From Cadophora sp. MPI-SDFR-AT-0126 (taxonomy: Eukaryota > Ascomycota > Leotiomycetes > Helotiales > Ploettnerulaceae), in assembly GCA_020747065.1 (NCBI GenBank), contig JAGMVK010000009.1, positions 496,001 through 560,000 of the forward strand: 64,000 nucleotides of DNA. The letters run 5' to 3'. A program made the position numbers and the translations under genes. The stretch's first letter is position 1; every line of letters starts with the position of its first letter. The notes below the pieces were generated by a model. It ran no database searches, was not told where the DNA came from, and saw nothing but the letters and a program-made list of their open reading frames with translations. Shown in pieces: positions 1 to 10,800 of this stretch.

Positions 1-1680
1 TGTACAGGAGTAAGTCAAGTGGGGGAGATACATGAGCTCGATGTGTTTCAGCAGCCTATCTGGGAAGCCAGTAGACGTGAACTACTCGAGCAGATCTAGC
101 TTTGTGGATCAAGGTTGCGCAGGGACTGAAGATGATCGAGGATCAATCAGCATAATCCATCCATGACATAAGACACATCCCTTAAACATTCCATGGAAGA
201 TTGAGCCTATCAAAGCAAAGATCATTTTGTGGCTTGGATTAAGGTTCTCGGATAACATCCGTGAGCTCGATCTAGAAGCTCAGTTGGCAGGCCAGTATGT
301 TCAAGGCAATATAAGGTTGTTTCAGTTTATTAACCCGGTTTGAACTTTTCTGGAGAAGCTTATCTTGGCCCTGCCACGATGAGTGCACCTTGTTATCTGC
401 CTGAGTTTAAAATCCTGGTGAGGGGTCGCCCATCCTCCACTCCTCGGGATCCCCTTTGACATTTTGTTGTTTCACGTTGATACAAGCTCAAGAGACTTGG
501 ACGTTTCTTCAGACGCATCTCGAGTCGGTAGGTACCGGGTTGAGAAGTCACTACTTCGTCCCAGTTTCTAGGGATATCCTCAAGTTATTTGGATTCTCCG
601 TTTGCACGGGCGCATGTGCTGTACTCCGGATGACTTGTCCCAAGTGATTTTAAGCACCCGGAGAAGTCCCAAGTGTGAGGCATAGAGGATCCACACTTCC
701 CGCGAGTCATTCATTTTACACATAGACTTGGCTAGCAGTCATTGAATGTCACTGCTATCGACCAGTGATGGTTGGTGCGGAATAATGATATTCCCCTTTT
801 CGCATGGTCTTATAACACGCAAATGCCTCTAATTTGCGTCTAATTTGTAACTTGTGATTTCGAGTGTTTACTCTTTGTGATCTGAAAAGGAGTCGTTCTA
901 TCTGCTTGGACTTTGCCTAGGCAAGATAATTGCAAGATCTTGCTCCCCTGCACCTCATACAGACGGCCCTGATCTGCTACATGAGTAAGCAGTACGTGCT
1001 ACATCTGTACCAATGCGTACAGGGGACCCGCAAATGATGCCAGGCTTAAAGTTTAGATTGATGTGCCTCGAAATGTTTCTCGCATCGGTTACTGTCAATC
1101 CATAATATACATGGCATGATGCGGGTATGGGTCCACCAGCCCAACTTCATCTGTATCGTTCAAAGTCAAAGCTCCTCTTTCGCTCTCACGGTCCAATAAA
1201 GATCATCATGTAGAGATCTGTTACTGCCACAGCCCAGCGGTTTAAGAGCTGTCAAAGCAGTGACAAAATTCCCCATCTGATGATGATTCGATCCTTGTTG
1301 GGCGTACTTACTGATTGATAACTCGGGTTTTGGTAAAGGTACGCAGATCCACCGAGGTTTTCGGAGTCCAATTTCTCCACAGTGTGAAAGTCTTGTTTCA
1401 CTGAAAAGGATGTCAAATAATCACCAAGTGTTGTGTAGCAGAGATATCAAAAAATAGACTTTGGTTTCTGGCCCAGAGGTCCATGCCAGAGAGAAGGTCC
1501 TCAAGATATCTCCCCTGATCCGAACACATAAAGGATGCCATAATCCCTTCATATCAATCAATCACCAACCTTAATTAATTTCCTCAAGTATATGTCTCTA
1601 CTCCCTTAAACCATTTCATTTCGACGTTGACCGTCCTGTAATTACATCTCCCTCCCTCAATTCAGACACACCAATTCATA
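1..1680. other. Intergenic, no gene recognised
   Basis: No open frame here has protein-like composition or a recognisable domain. The last 120 bases before the gene at 1681 are rich in C, T and A, as expected for a fungal promoter and leader. Nothing else stands out. Confidence 0.6.
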
Positions 1681-3057
1681 ATGGTCAGTCCAACGCACAT
1701 CCCAGAGCGCCAAGCCAGCGGCTCCTGGGCAACCAAAACCTCACAAGCACTGCTCAGCCGCATGAACAGAGTGCAAGAAGCAAGTGCCCCAGGCTTTGAC
1801 TTCAAATTCAAACCACCACATCCAAGCCTTACTTTACCTTCATCGCCAGCACAAAACAAGAAGCCCAAGCCAACCACAAAGGAGACAGAGACAGCTTCAG
1901 ACATCGAGGCTGCGGAAGGAGATATCAGTTTCGATTCGGCTTTCACACATGCGATTTCAGAACCGTTGGTTGCACCCGTACTGGTCGCGGGTGAGGTACC
2001 GAGTAAGAAGCCCCGGCCGCTGTACAGTACAATGCCGGATATCTCGAGATCAACAAGCATCTCGAGATCTGCAAGCAGTCCTAAATCCCCTCGAGTTTTC
2101 AAGTCAGCCAGCAATCTCAAGTCCGCTACCGTGCAACCTGTACCAGAGCCAAAGACACCAGTCACACCAAGTACACCAGGCTCCCCAGATAAAGACCGAG
2201 ACGACACGAAGTCTGAAGCAGAATGGCCGCTCCAAAGCAGATCAAGCAGCACACACACATCAATGGTAACAGCACCGCCAGATGTCCCACTACCAAGCAC
2301 ACCACCTCGCAGTCACAGCTTGCGTCGCTCACACACCCCCTCTAAACTCCCATCTTCCCGTCCTCTGGACTCGTTCTCCCTCGCAATAGCACAAAAAGAA
2401 GCGGCATCTCCTCCACGAAGTCAAGACATCACCACCTCCCAGACTCTAGAGCAAGGAACAAGCAAAAGCAAGAGCAGCACCCGTCCCAACTCCACGTCCC
2501 CAATCTGCTCCGTCTACAAAGACCCTCACGACCCCTATCCCGTCACCGCCGGCACGGAACGGCACGACTCGATGCCTCTCTTCCTCTTTGGCTCTATGCA
2601 GGCTGGCCGGCTAGAATTCCAGGTCCACGTCCCCGCAGACGACGAGAATGCTGCTGAGCTCTTGTCCTCCGCCGAAGAGAAACAACGAGGCAGAAGTCGA
2701 AGTCGAGACTTAGTCCAAGATTTTGAGGACAAGAGCTTACCGTCCACACCACCGTCTAAAAGGAGCCTCGCTATCGAGGATGTACATCTGGGTGATCTCC
2801 AGATCAGCAAGAACGTCGACGGTGACACTGACGATGGCGATCTCGAACGTGGTGAAGTCGGTACTGAGATGAGTGGGAATGGGGCAAGAGCTAGAGGGTG
2901 GCTTAGGCGTATTTGGCCATGGGTGGTGCGGGGTGTGGTGAGGGTTAGTGAGAGGGGGGCAGGAAAAGGGTTGTTGCTTGCGGTGGTGCTGGTTGCGGTG
3001 CTTACATTCGTGTTAGGACTGTTTGTGGGGTTGGCGGTTGGGTTTGGGTCGACGTAG
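1681..3057 (+). CDS. Low-complexity protein with a C-terminal membrane anchor
   Basis: This is a single-exon gene of 458 residues whose function I do not recognise. Residues 1 to about 390 are rich in Ser, Pro, Thr and Lys, with many SP/TP sites and repeated short blocks such as SRSTSISRSASSPKSP, and are probably disordered and phosphorylated. Near the C-terminus a basic/aromatic patch (RGWLRRIWPWVVRG) precedes a hydrophobic run of about 25 residues (LLLAVVLVAVLTFVLGLFVG) that ends a few residues before the stop. There is no N-terminal signal peptide. The layout suggests a tail-anchored protein with its bulk in the cytosol, possibly at the ER or nuclear envelope. The start is the first ATG of the frame, in good context (cataATGG). 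Overlapping frames on both strands lack this composition and were treated as shadows. That it is a gene is fairly sure; its role is unknown. Confidence 0.8.
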   Translation: MVSPTHIPERQASGSWATKTSQALLSRMNRVQEASAPGFDFKFKPPHPSLTLPSSPAQNKKPKPTTKETETASDIEAAEGDISFDSAFTHAISEPLVAPVLVAGEVPSKKPRPLYSTMPDISRSTSISRSASSPKSPRVFKSASNLKSATVQPVPEPKTPVTPSTPGSPDKDRDDTKSEAEWPLQSRSSSTHTSMVTAPPDVPLPSTPPRSHSLRRSHTPSKLPSSRPLDSFSLAIAQKEAASPPRSQDITTSQTLEQGTSKSKSSTRPNSTSPICSVYKDPHDPYPVTAGTERHDSMPLFLFGSMQAGRLEFQVHVPADDENAAELLSSAEEKQRGRSRSRDLVQDFEDKSLPSTPPSKRSLAIEDVHLGDLQISKNVDGDTDDGDLERGEVGTEMSGNGARARGWLRRIWPWVVRGVVRVSERGAGKGLLLAVVLVAVLTFVLGLFVGLAVGFGST

Positions 3058-5241
3058 AGGGGAGGGAGTTTCTGAGGGGCATGGGGATGAGGCGGCTTGT
3101 GTGCAATTGGAGTCTATTTGTGTATAAGAGGGCGAGGTGTTTGGGCGTCGGGATGGGTTCATGGGCAGGCGGGAGGGTCGATTCGGGATTGACGATCGAG
3201 ACATAATTGCTCAGTGGGATGTGCCACGAGGACTGAACTTTGGAAGCAAGAGTCAGGAGTCCAGAGATGCAGGCCAGTACCAGTGATATTGGAGTTGGGA
3301 GTTTGGCGTGGGAAAAGTGAGATTGAAACGCGTTGTTGTGGCCAAGGTCCCAGTCCTGTCCATAATAAATCACATAAATTTTTAGTAGTACTAGTTTGTA
3401 GTCTGTAGTTTCTAGTCATAGTACTGTAGCAGGGAGGAGAGGTTATGAAAAATACAAAATAAAAGAGCAAGTTGATCTTGCTTGAAAAATTTGAATTCAT
3501 TCTGCTTTGGGATTTTACATTGGATTTCGTCTATTTTTCAGATTTTCGAGGCGATACAAGAAGATCACTGACTTGTGATGAGGCATGCTTAGCCAATTAC
3601 TTGTCTCATGATGATAAGCATTTCAATAGTGAATGGTCCGTTCTGGAAGAACAGTAGAATACAGTTCAAGCAGGTCAATTTCAATCATGATCTTGTCCCA
3701 GTGAAGATTGGCTTTTGCTCCTCTCCTAAGTTTCTGCCGGCCTCTACATATTTGTTTTTCTCAGTAGCGAGTAAGCATTCAACAAGCCTCACTTACCGCC
3801 AAATCAACACAAAACTAAAGTTCAGAAGCAATGTAAAACCATACTAAGCCAGATTCCTATTAGCGACAAGTATATGAGTGCATACCATATGTTTCGATAT
3901 TTCCACCAGGCACCCGGCTCTCCGTCAACACTATATTAGATGAGGAGGGAGTCTTGTATGTGTCTTATTCAGATTAATTTAAATGCCAGAAGATTCTGAT
4001 AGGGAACTATATGCATATAAGTTGACGAGCTGAATGATCGAGAGTGGGTGTGGTACAGATCTGGTCTGTGGTTTTATTGACTCTCGTCTCAACTCGATCT
4101 TGGCGCGGTTATGACGTGTTGGAAATTATAGAGATCACTATTTCCTCATGCTCACGCAAACGTTAGCATGAGTAGTACGACTTCTGAGTCATTAGCCTTG
4201 AAAGTTTTGAAGTTCAGCTCTTGCAATGAACATCAGTCAAGAAAAATACGGTTTGCGCCCTTTCGCTGTCACTATCTGATGAGCTGGCCTGCCTTGACCT
4301 TTGAGCGGAATGAGCAACCGCTATGGCATGTCAAGAGAGCGAGCAGCTTCTAAAGGCTTTACTCCAAGCACATAGTTGATCCAGTCACGGTCACTACATA
4401 TGGAAAGCGGATAGGTTAGTGGTTTGATTGGCGATGAAACCTTTGTTTTTGGAAAAAATCAGTGAGCGACGTGCATTATTACACTAGTGTGGTTGAGGGG
4501 CTGTTGTTGAAGACAAGATGCCTTTGCTTGACAGTGACCTATGGAGGGGCGTGGGCTTCATCGGTGATGAGATAAAATCGAGTGAGGGGGCGTAATTGTG
4601 CCTGTGTTTATATCTTTTAACGTTGGAGGCCGGTCCAATTGAAGTCCATTCTCCTTCTTGGTGCTCGCACACGATAGAGCTGCAAGAACTCAAGATCATA
4701 AAATCATAGTCCTTACTGCATTCTCTTTCATGTGAGGTTATCGCGGGCGAGGGGACGTACCGACCGGGATTGCCGAGAAGTGAAACGCAACCAGCTACAT
4801 TTACAGCCAGTGCTATTTTAAGCTCGATAATAGATTCAGCTGAAGGATTCCGGTCGATCGCAGTTCTAACCAAGCTTATGAAATGAAACAATTGACTGAA
4901 TGTGAAGTACACATAGTAGAAAACATGTCAGGATCTCAAAATGCACATAACGTGAGACGAGGCTATCCTGCCTCGGCCCTATATTGCCACATTAGTCATA
5001 AGCGAACACTAACCGTGAAGGCCTGAGGCATAAGTAAGGCTAGCCAAATCTGCCGACACAGCCTCGAACTGGAGAGGCTGCACGAACAGCCTTGCAAAAC
5101 ACGACAACTCTTTTTATCTCCACCACAACCATTTGCGATTCAATCATCACGAAAAGTGCATCGTCGCAATCAGCGCTATCTCTTGTTTATCCGCCAATCC
5201 CAATTACCTGTCGTTGAGCCGGATTGTGTCGGCGTTGCGAC
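3058..5241. other. Intergenic, no gene recognised
   Basis: About 2.2 kb between two plus-strand genes. The first few hundred bases are probably the 3' untranslated region of the upstream gene. A minus-strand frame at 4484-4912 (142 codons) has no recognisable domain and I do not accept it as a gene. I see no repeat or RNA gene. Confidence 0.5.
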
Positions 5242-7868
5242 ATGGAGCCTTCCTCGAAGAAACGTCGACTCGCCCCGAAACTGGCAGAACAACCTCATGA
5301 ACAGGTACTACCTCATCTCTAAAGGTCGGATATTGTCGAAACTGACAGATTAAATAGCCACAGCCAGTTCGATTTGACTACAAATCCATACCTCCTCCAC
5401 AAGATGCTGTACCTCCTCCTGAGCGGAAAGACTTCGAGTCCTTCGCGCGTCATCTCCAAGATGCGGCGATGCTCATCTATGCACAAGCCAATCAATCCCC
5501 ATATACAAGCGTTTCGGTCCTCTTACTACGATGGGAAGATGATTTGAGCGTTGATCAGGATTTGCAGCAACTTCAGAAGCTCTTCCGCGAGCGCTTCAAC
5601 TACCGGACCGAGTCTTGGTGTATACCCAGCTGTCCGAATCCAAGCATGAAACTCACCATGCACATGGCACAACACCTCGAATATGCGAGACCTGATCATT
5701 TGTGGATTGTATACTATGTTGGCTATGGATTTATGGGTTCAGATCATAATTTATACTGGGCTTGGTGAGGTTACATCTCACAGCCTTACGGCCGATGCTA
5801 ATGTTGTGACAGCAATCCTCGAGAGGATTCCTCCAAACTCAAGTGGGATGGCGTCAGATGCCTTCTCGAAGATGCCCAGTCCGATATCCTCCTTCTACTC
5901 GACACTTGTGCCGTTGCCGACGCACCTACAGCCGGCAGCCACGGTATCAAGCAGGCTATTGCTGCATACAGCCCCGACCAGATCGGAAAGGAGCCAGGAG
6001 CACGCTCTTTCACATTCAACCTCATCGAAGCCTTGAGTAGACTTGGTAGTGGTCGCCCTTTCAGCACACAACGCTTGCACGAGGAGATTATATCTATGCA
6101 GCACAACAAGTTCTTGCAAACCTCTGGCTTGACCAATGGCTCGAGTAAACCTCCACCAGGCCGAGAAAGAATGCCAGTTGTGTTCTCATTGACTCCAGGC
6201 GCAATGCAGAGCATCACAATATCGCCAATTGGACAGCAACCATCCGGTGGTTCCCTCATGCCTTCGCCATTGGGTTCTCCCGACAACGACCTATTACCGT
6301 CAAGAAGCCTTCACAACGAGCAGCAACTGTTGAAAATTAGCTCAAATTCCGATCTTACTTTCGAAGAGATGAGAGCTCTGGTCTGCACAACCTTTCTTGG
6401 TGAACCAAGCCAAGAGATGGCTTCCTTCAAGCAGTGGCTTCTCAACACCCCTATTGCAGCTGCGAAGATAGCCGTGGAAGGCATGTTTCATGGCCCGCCA
6501 ACAGTACTTTTGGTCTCTATGCCTATAGCCATTTGGAATGTGGTTGCCGCAGATCGTACATGTGCCTTTTTGGGTTATGTAAATTCGCACAACATGACGA
6601 CTGAATACCAACGTCTCATCGGTGGCATCTCGCCTATTGCGAAGACCGCGACCTTCAAAGAGCTTGAGGACGGCAAGATTTTGCTCGAAGCTCGGCAGGC
6701 TGCTACCTCAACTCCGCTCTTGAATCGTCATGAACCTCGCCCAGAGTCAATGCAACAGGGTCAAATGCGCCCAAGCATGGGTCAAGATGGCATCCCAATG
6801 GGTACGCCCAATCCGGTGCCTCAAGTGGTATTCCAGAATGTGGACCAACCTGTCATCCCAGAACACAAGGATGAGGTCGAAGATTCAGTCGAGATGCACG
6901 AAGCCGCGGAACAACTCAAGGCGCTGAGCCACGTTCGACACTTAAGTCACGATCATGCCAATAGCGAGCGAAATCAATCACATATGCCATCTGAAGATTC
7001 CCCTGGATTGCGAAGTGGTCGAGAGGAGTCTGCATCATCACAAGATCAGAATGAATCTGGTGGAGAGGACCAAATGTACAATTCTGAATACAACTCGCCT
7101 CGACCCAAACCCAGGAGATCTATTCAGAAACAAGGCCCCAAACAGGACACTCGATGCTCTCTTTGCAGCCATGCTCCTTTCAAGGACTCCTCATCGCTCC
7201 GAAAGCATATTGCCGCTGCTCATACTCGGCCATTCCCATGCGCTTTCTCCTTTGCTGGCTGTACCAGCACATTCGGGTCGAAGAACGAATGGAAACGCCA
7301 TATTGCCTCACAACATCTCTGCCTCACCTATTACCGATGCTCATCATGTCCTCAAAGTACCGTTGAAGGCAAGGGCAACGAGTTCAACCGTAAGGATCTC
7401 TTCACACAACATCTTCGTCGGATGCATGCTCCTTTCGCTATCAAGAAGGCTATTGCAAAGGGAGATAGCAAGCTACAATTAGAGTGGGAAACACATGTGA
7501 AGGATATGCAAACCAGCTGTTTAGTCACTCGTCGTCAACCACCACAACGATCTGCATGCCCCAAACCCGACTGCTCCAATGTGTTCGAAGGTACTGGCAG
7601 TTGGGATGACTGGACCGAGCACGTAGGTCGACACATGGAGAAGGGCGAGGCCGGCAGACTTGGCGTAGATAAGCTACTTGCAAGATGGGCTCTTGAACAA
7701 GGCATCATTGAGCGCAAGGAAGATGGTGAGTTGAGATTAGTCGGCACGGAGAGGGAAAGCGGTGCTGGCGCGGGATACTACAGTGACGGCAATGGCAACG
7801 TGGCACCAAAACGCGAGATGGGCGACGATACCAAAGGCGAAGGAGAAAGCATGCTTCTCGACAGTTGA
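5242..7868 (+). CDS. Caspase-like domain fused to C2H2 zinc fingers
   Basis: Three exons are proposed: 5242-5304, 5358-5764 and 5813-7868, giving 841 residues. The N-terminus (MEPSSKKRRLAPKL) looks like a nuclear localisation signal. Residues about 50-260 resemble the caspase-like (C14-type) domain common in fungal multidomain proteins: a core strand WIVYYVGYG, then WAC, then DILLLLDTCAVAD. In active family members the first motif usually reads YxGHG and carries the catalytic His. Here that position is Tyr144, while the Cys of the D-x-C motif (Cys189) is kept, so the domain is probably catalytically dead. Residues about 400-600 are polar and low in complexity. Residues about 600-740 hold several C2H2 fingers (CSLCSH..., CAFSFAGC..., CSSCPQS..., CPKPDC...), some irregular. 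The start is chosen because it joins in phase through both introns. The likely role is a nuclear regulator or scaffold; its target is unknown. Confidence 0.85.
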
Positions 7869-10800
7869 CAATTGCTGCAACAGGCGATTGACGGGTAATT
7901 TGATATTGGCGGATTCTTATGGGGTGTTACGGGGCTGGAGTACAAATGTTACAATTCCGTCTCGGCGTCCGATGTATAGTGTTTTGTCTTTCATTATTTG
8001 TTTATTTTGCGATTTTTGAGTTCCTGGTCTGATTGGTTGGTCGGCTACGGATGGAACGGAGTCTAGCACTGCAATCTTCTTAATTGGCTTTCGTCTTGGA
8101 TGGTGGGGTAGGACACTGGGCCTTCCAGATCTTTAGGATCCTGAAGCTGCGTGGATATGGTGGGGAATATGTATGAGCAATACAGAAGAAATCTATGATC
8201 CAACTGAGATTTGTCGTCCCCTCTTGTTGACGTGGGTAAGGAGCCAGAGTCAGTTCATATATCGCTCTTGGTACTACTCTACGTCCACACCTGCAACTTC
8301 TCTTCTCGTGCTGTGAGTTTTTTACGTCATTTCCTTGTAGCCAAGGAGACGATCTGAAATGAATATGCACATCAAGTACATGTCTCAGAATGCGGGAATT
8401 GTACTGGCGAGTTCCACTTACTGGTCATTTCTTCGTAAGGGGATTCCGCAATGTAATGGTAAGAGATAAACGTTCTACCGTCCATCTCTGGTCAATTTTC
8501 TTCCCAATCTAGTTTGTCTCTGGTTTGTCTATTTATCTCCCACCTTATCTTGCCCCAATGCCTTATCCATGTGTCTCCTGGCCTCCACTCAGCCAACCTC
8601 CCAGAGGCGGGATCTCTGGAAGCATGTCTACTGCATGGAATGCGGATGTCATTCTTGAAAGAGCGAACAATCTGGACGAGGTCAGACGTCAGAAGAATTT
8701 GCGTCCTTGATGATAACATTGACGCGGCTAACGTATCGATGGTTATCGAAGGACCGACGAGGAGCGCAAAGCTCTGTCGGGTGTGGATAATTGACTCGTC
8801 GAGATTGTGAAAATGCCAACCAACTTCCAGGCTAGATTTGAGAGGTCGTTGATGTATAGCGTGAATCAAAGTGTTCATACAGAAAATAGAGTCGGAAATG
8901 GTACAATGTACGATAGTGTCGTATCACTCTGCGTCTTGATAGATAGCATTGGCTCGTCTTCGACTACTTCTCTCACCTTCGTGCCGCAGGAAATATTTCA
9001 TCCTCTTCGACATTTCTGCGAACTTTTCCTTGGCCATATATTCTATTCCAGTTCAAGTGTCACTAGATTCTATGCATATCTATCTGCCCCGATCCGAGAG
9101 GGAGTTTAGTGAAGGCCTCTTGGTGCGGCGACAAGTAATTGAAGTCGCCAGAGGCTCTAAACTTGTCTGATTCTCGAAGAGAGGCTTTAGTAACCATATG
9201 GGTCTTGTCTCGTACCATTTAACTTAGATCACAGCTCTTCGCAGACCTCTCTGCGAAACTACTGCCTTTTCTGTGATTTAGTGGTTGTTTACTTTTACCG
9301 AGCTCTCGGCTATCCGCGCGATGTTAACTGCACTCTCACTATGAATCTACACGAGAGCAGGCACCTACAAGGTTCTGCAACGTTTATTAGTCTTGTGACA
9401 ACAGAATTTATGTTGACAACAAGAGCATGATAACTCTTACAGTCAATATGTGCGCTTTCTGGATGGACAGTACTAAGTTACTTATATAAATTGTGCGCCA
9501 CAGAACAATGTTTTTTACTTTTTGCGTTGGGATCCTAAATTTAGTTTGCAGCTCTTTACGCTATTTGGCAACGTTGTATGCTCAACCATGTAGTAATTAT
9601 TCGAGGTTCATATATTCGTAGAGATATGGGCCCTTCTATCCAGATGTAGAAGGATAACTACCCTGCTAAACTTTTGACTCGGCATTCTGAGGGTCCACAA
9701 TCAATCATGGAGATCATAGTTCGAATAAGAATCACCAAAAGGCATAAGAGGTTCTCTTGGCTTCTTATGCAGTGATAAATCGGGTTTCCATAGTGGAACA
9801 CCAGCAATGACAGTTACGGGCTACTGAGATCGAGGCGACGGAGGGGCTTACAGGTCCGAGAGGCGCGTGATTATTGACGATAAATCATCGGATGAATTAA
9901 GGAGTTAACCATCAATCATAGTCAGCGGAGCTCGTCATGCCAGCAAAGTGATGACGGGGATCTATGGCAAAGATCGAGGGTCAGAGCGTCAATGGTGATA
10001 CACTTAAGCTTCCATATATCACGCCACAGAAAGAAAGAACTCCGGCTGATGCCTCGGAGAACTATCGATTGCGGACTATCGCAACAGGTTGATCAAAGTG
10101 AGTGAATTATGTGCCCTAAGAATATCTTGGCAAGAAAGCACTATTGTTGGCCAGATACCCCCATCCTTTGGTTGCAGGTAAACAACGTCAATGGTTCTTC
10201 TTGCCTGCGCTTTCTCGACGGAATAAGCCATCCCATAATGCGAAAAACGTGAACAGCATAAGACGGCAAATTGGAGATCTGGATTCGTGTTGTGCAACTA
10301 CTTTAGAGGCATGATGTTCAGAATAGGCATAGGATCAACAAAGAGGACGATCTCGAGGCGCGGAAGATCGACATTCCGGGACTACGATCAAGATAACCTA
10401 ACAAGAAGTAAATCGAGAGAGACATACACCAGAGGATCGGATTGGGCAGAGTTGAGTAGTGATGCATATGGCTATCGATTGTTGTCTTGGTAGTAGTATG
10501 TGGGCATGATGTTGGGGCCGAGGTACAGGGGATCGCTTGACATGAAGACTGTGATATGCGAGTTAAGTGCCGGCAGTCGAATCGTTGCCTCAGCGTATCT
10601 ATATTCAACGATCTGACTTCCGTTTCGGGGTTTATTTGGGGTTTCGACTAATTGATAGTCTTGCCCGGTCTTCCATTCGACTTTTAATTCTGGGTTTAAA
10701 CGTTGGTGTTTGCGTTTAAGAACAGTGTTTTGACTTTGGTTTAGTAGCTTAGCTTCGGCAGTCAAGATTCTGGAAGCAAAATACAGAACGGGACTTGAGT

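Noticed and set aside
1662..2300. Minus-strand frame of 212 codons opposite the gene at 1681-3057
   Set aside because: It is the mirror of a Ser/Pro-rich coding region, with no recognisable domain; the plus-strand gene has the coherent composition and a membrane anchor.
4484..4912. Minus-strand frame of 142 codons in the 3.1-5.2 kb gap
   Set aside because: No domain, no supporting exon chain and unremarkable composition; length alone is not enough.
8492..8878. Overlapping frames on both strands near 8.5-8.9 kb
   Set aside because: Frames of about 100-128 codons occur on both strands at once, with no recognisable family motif, as expected by chance in DNA of this composition.
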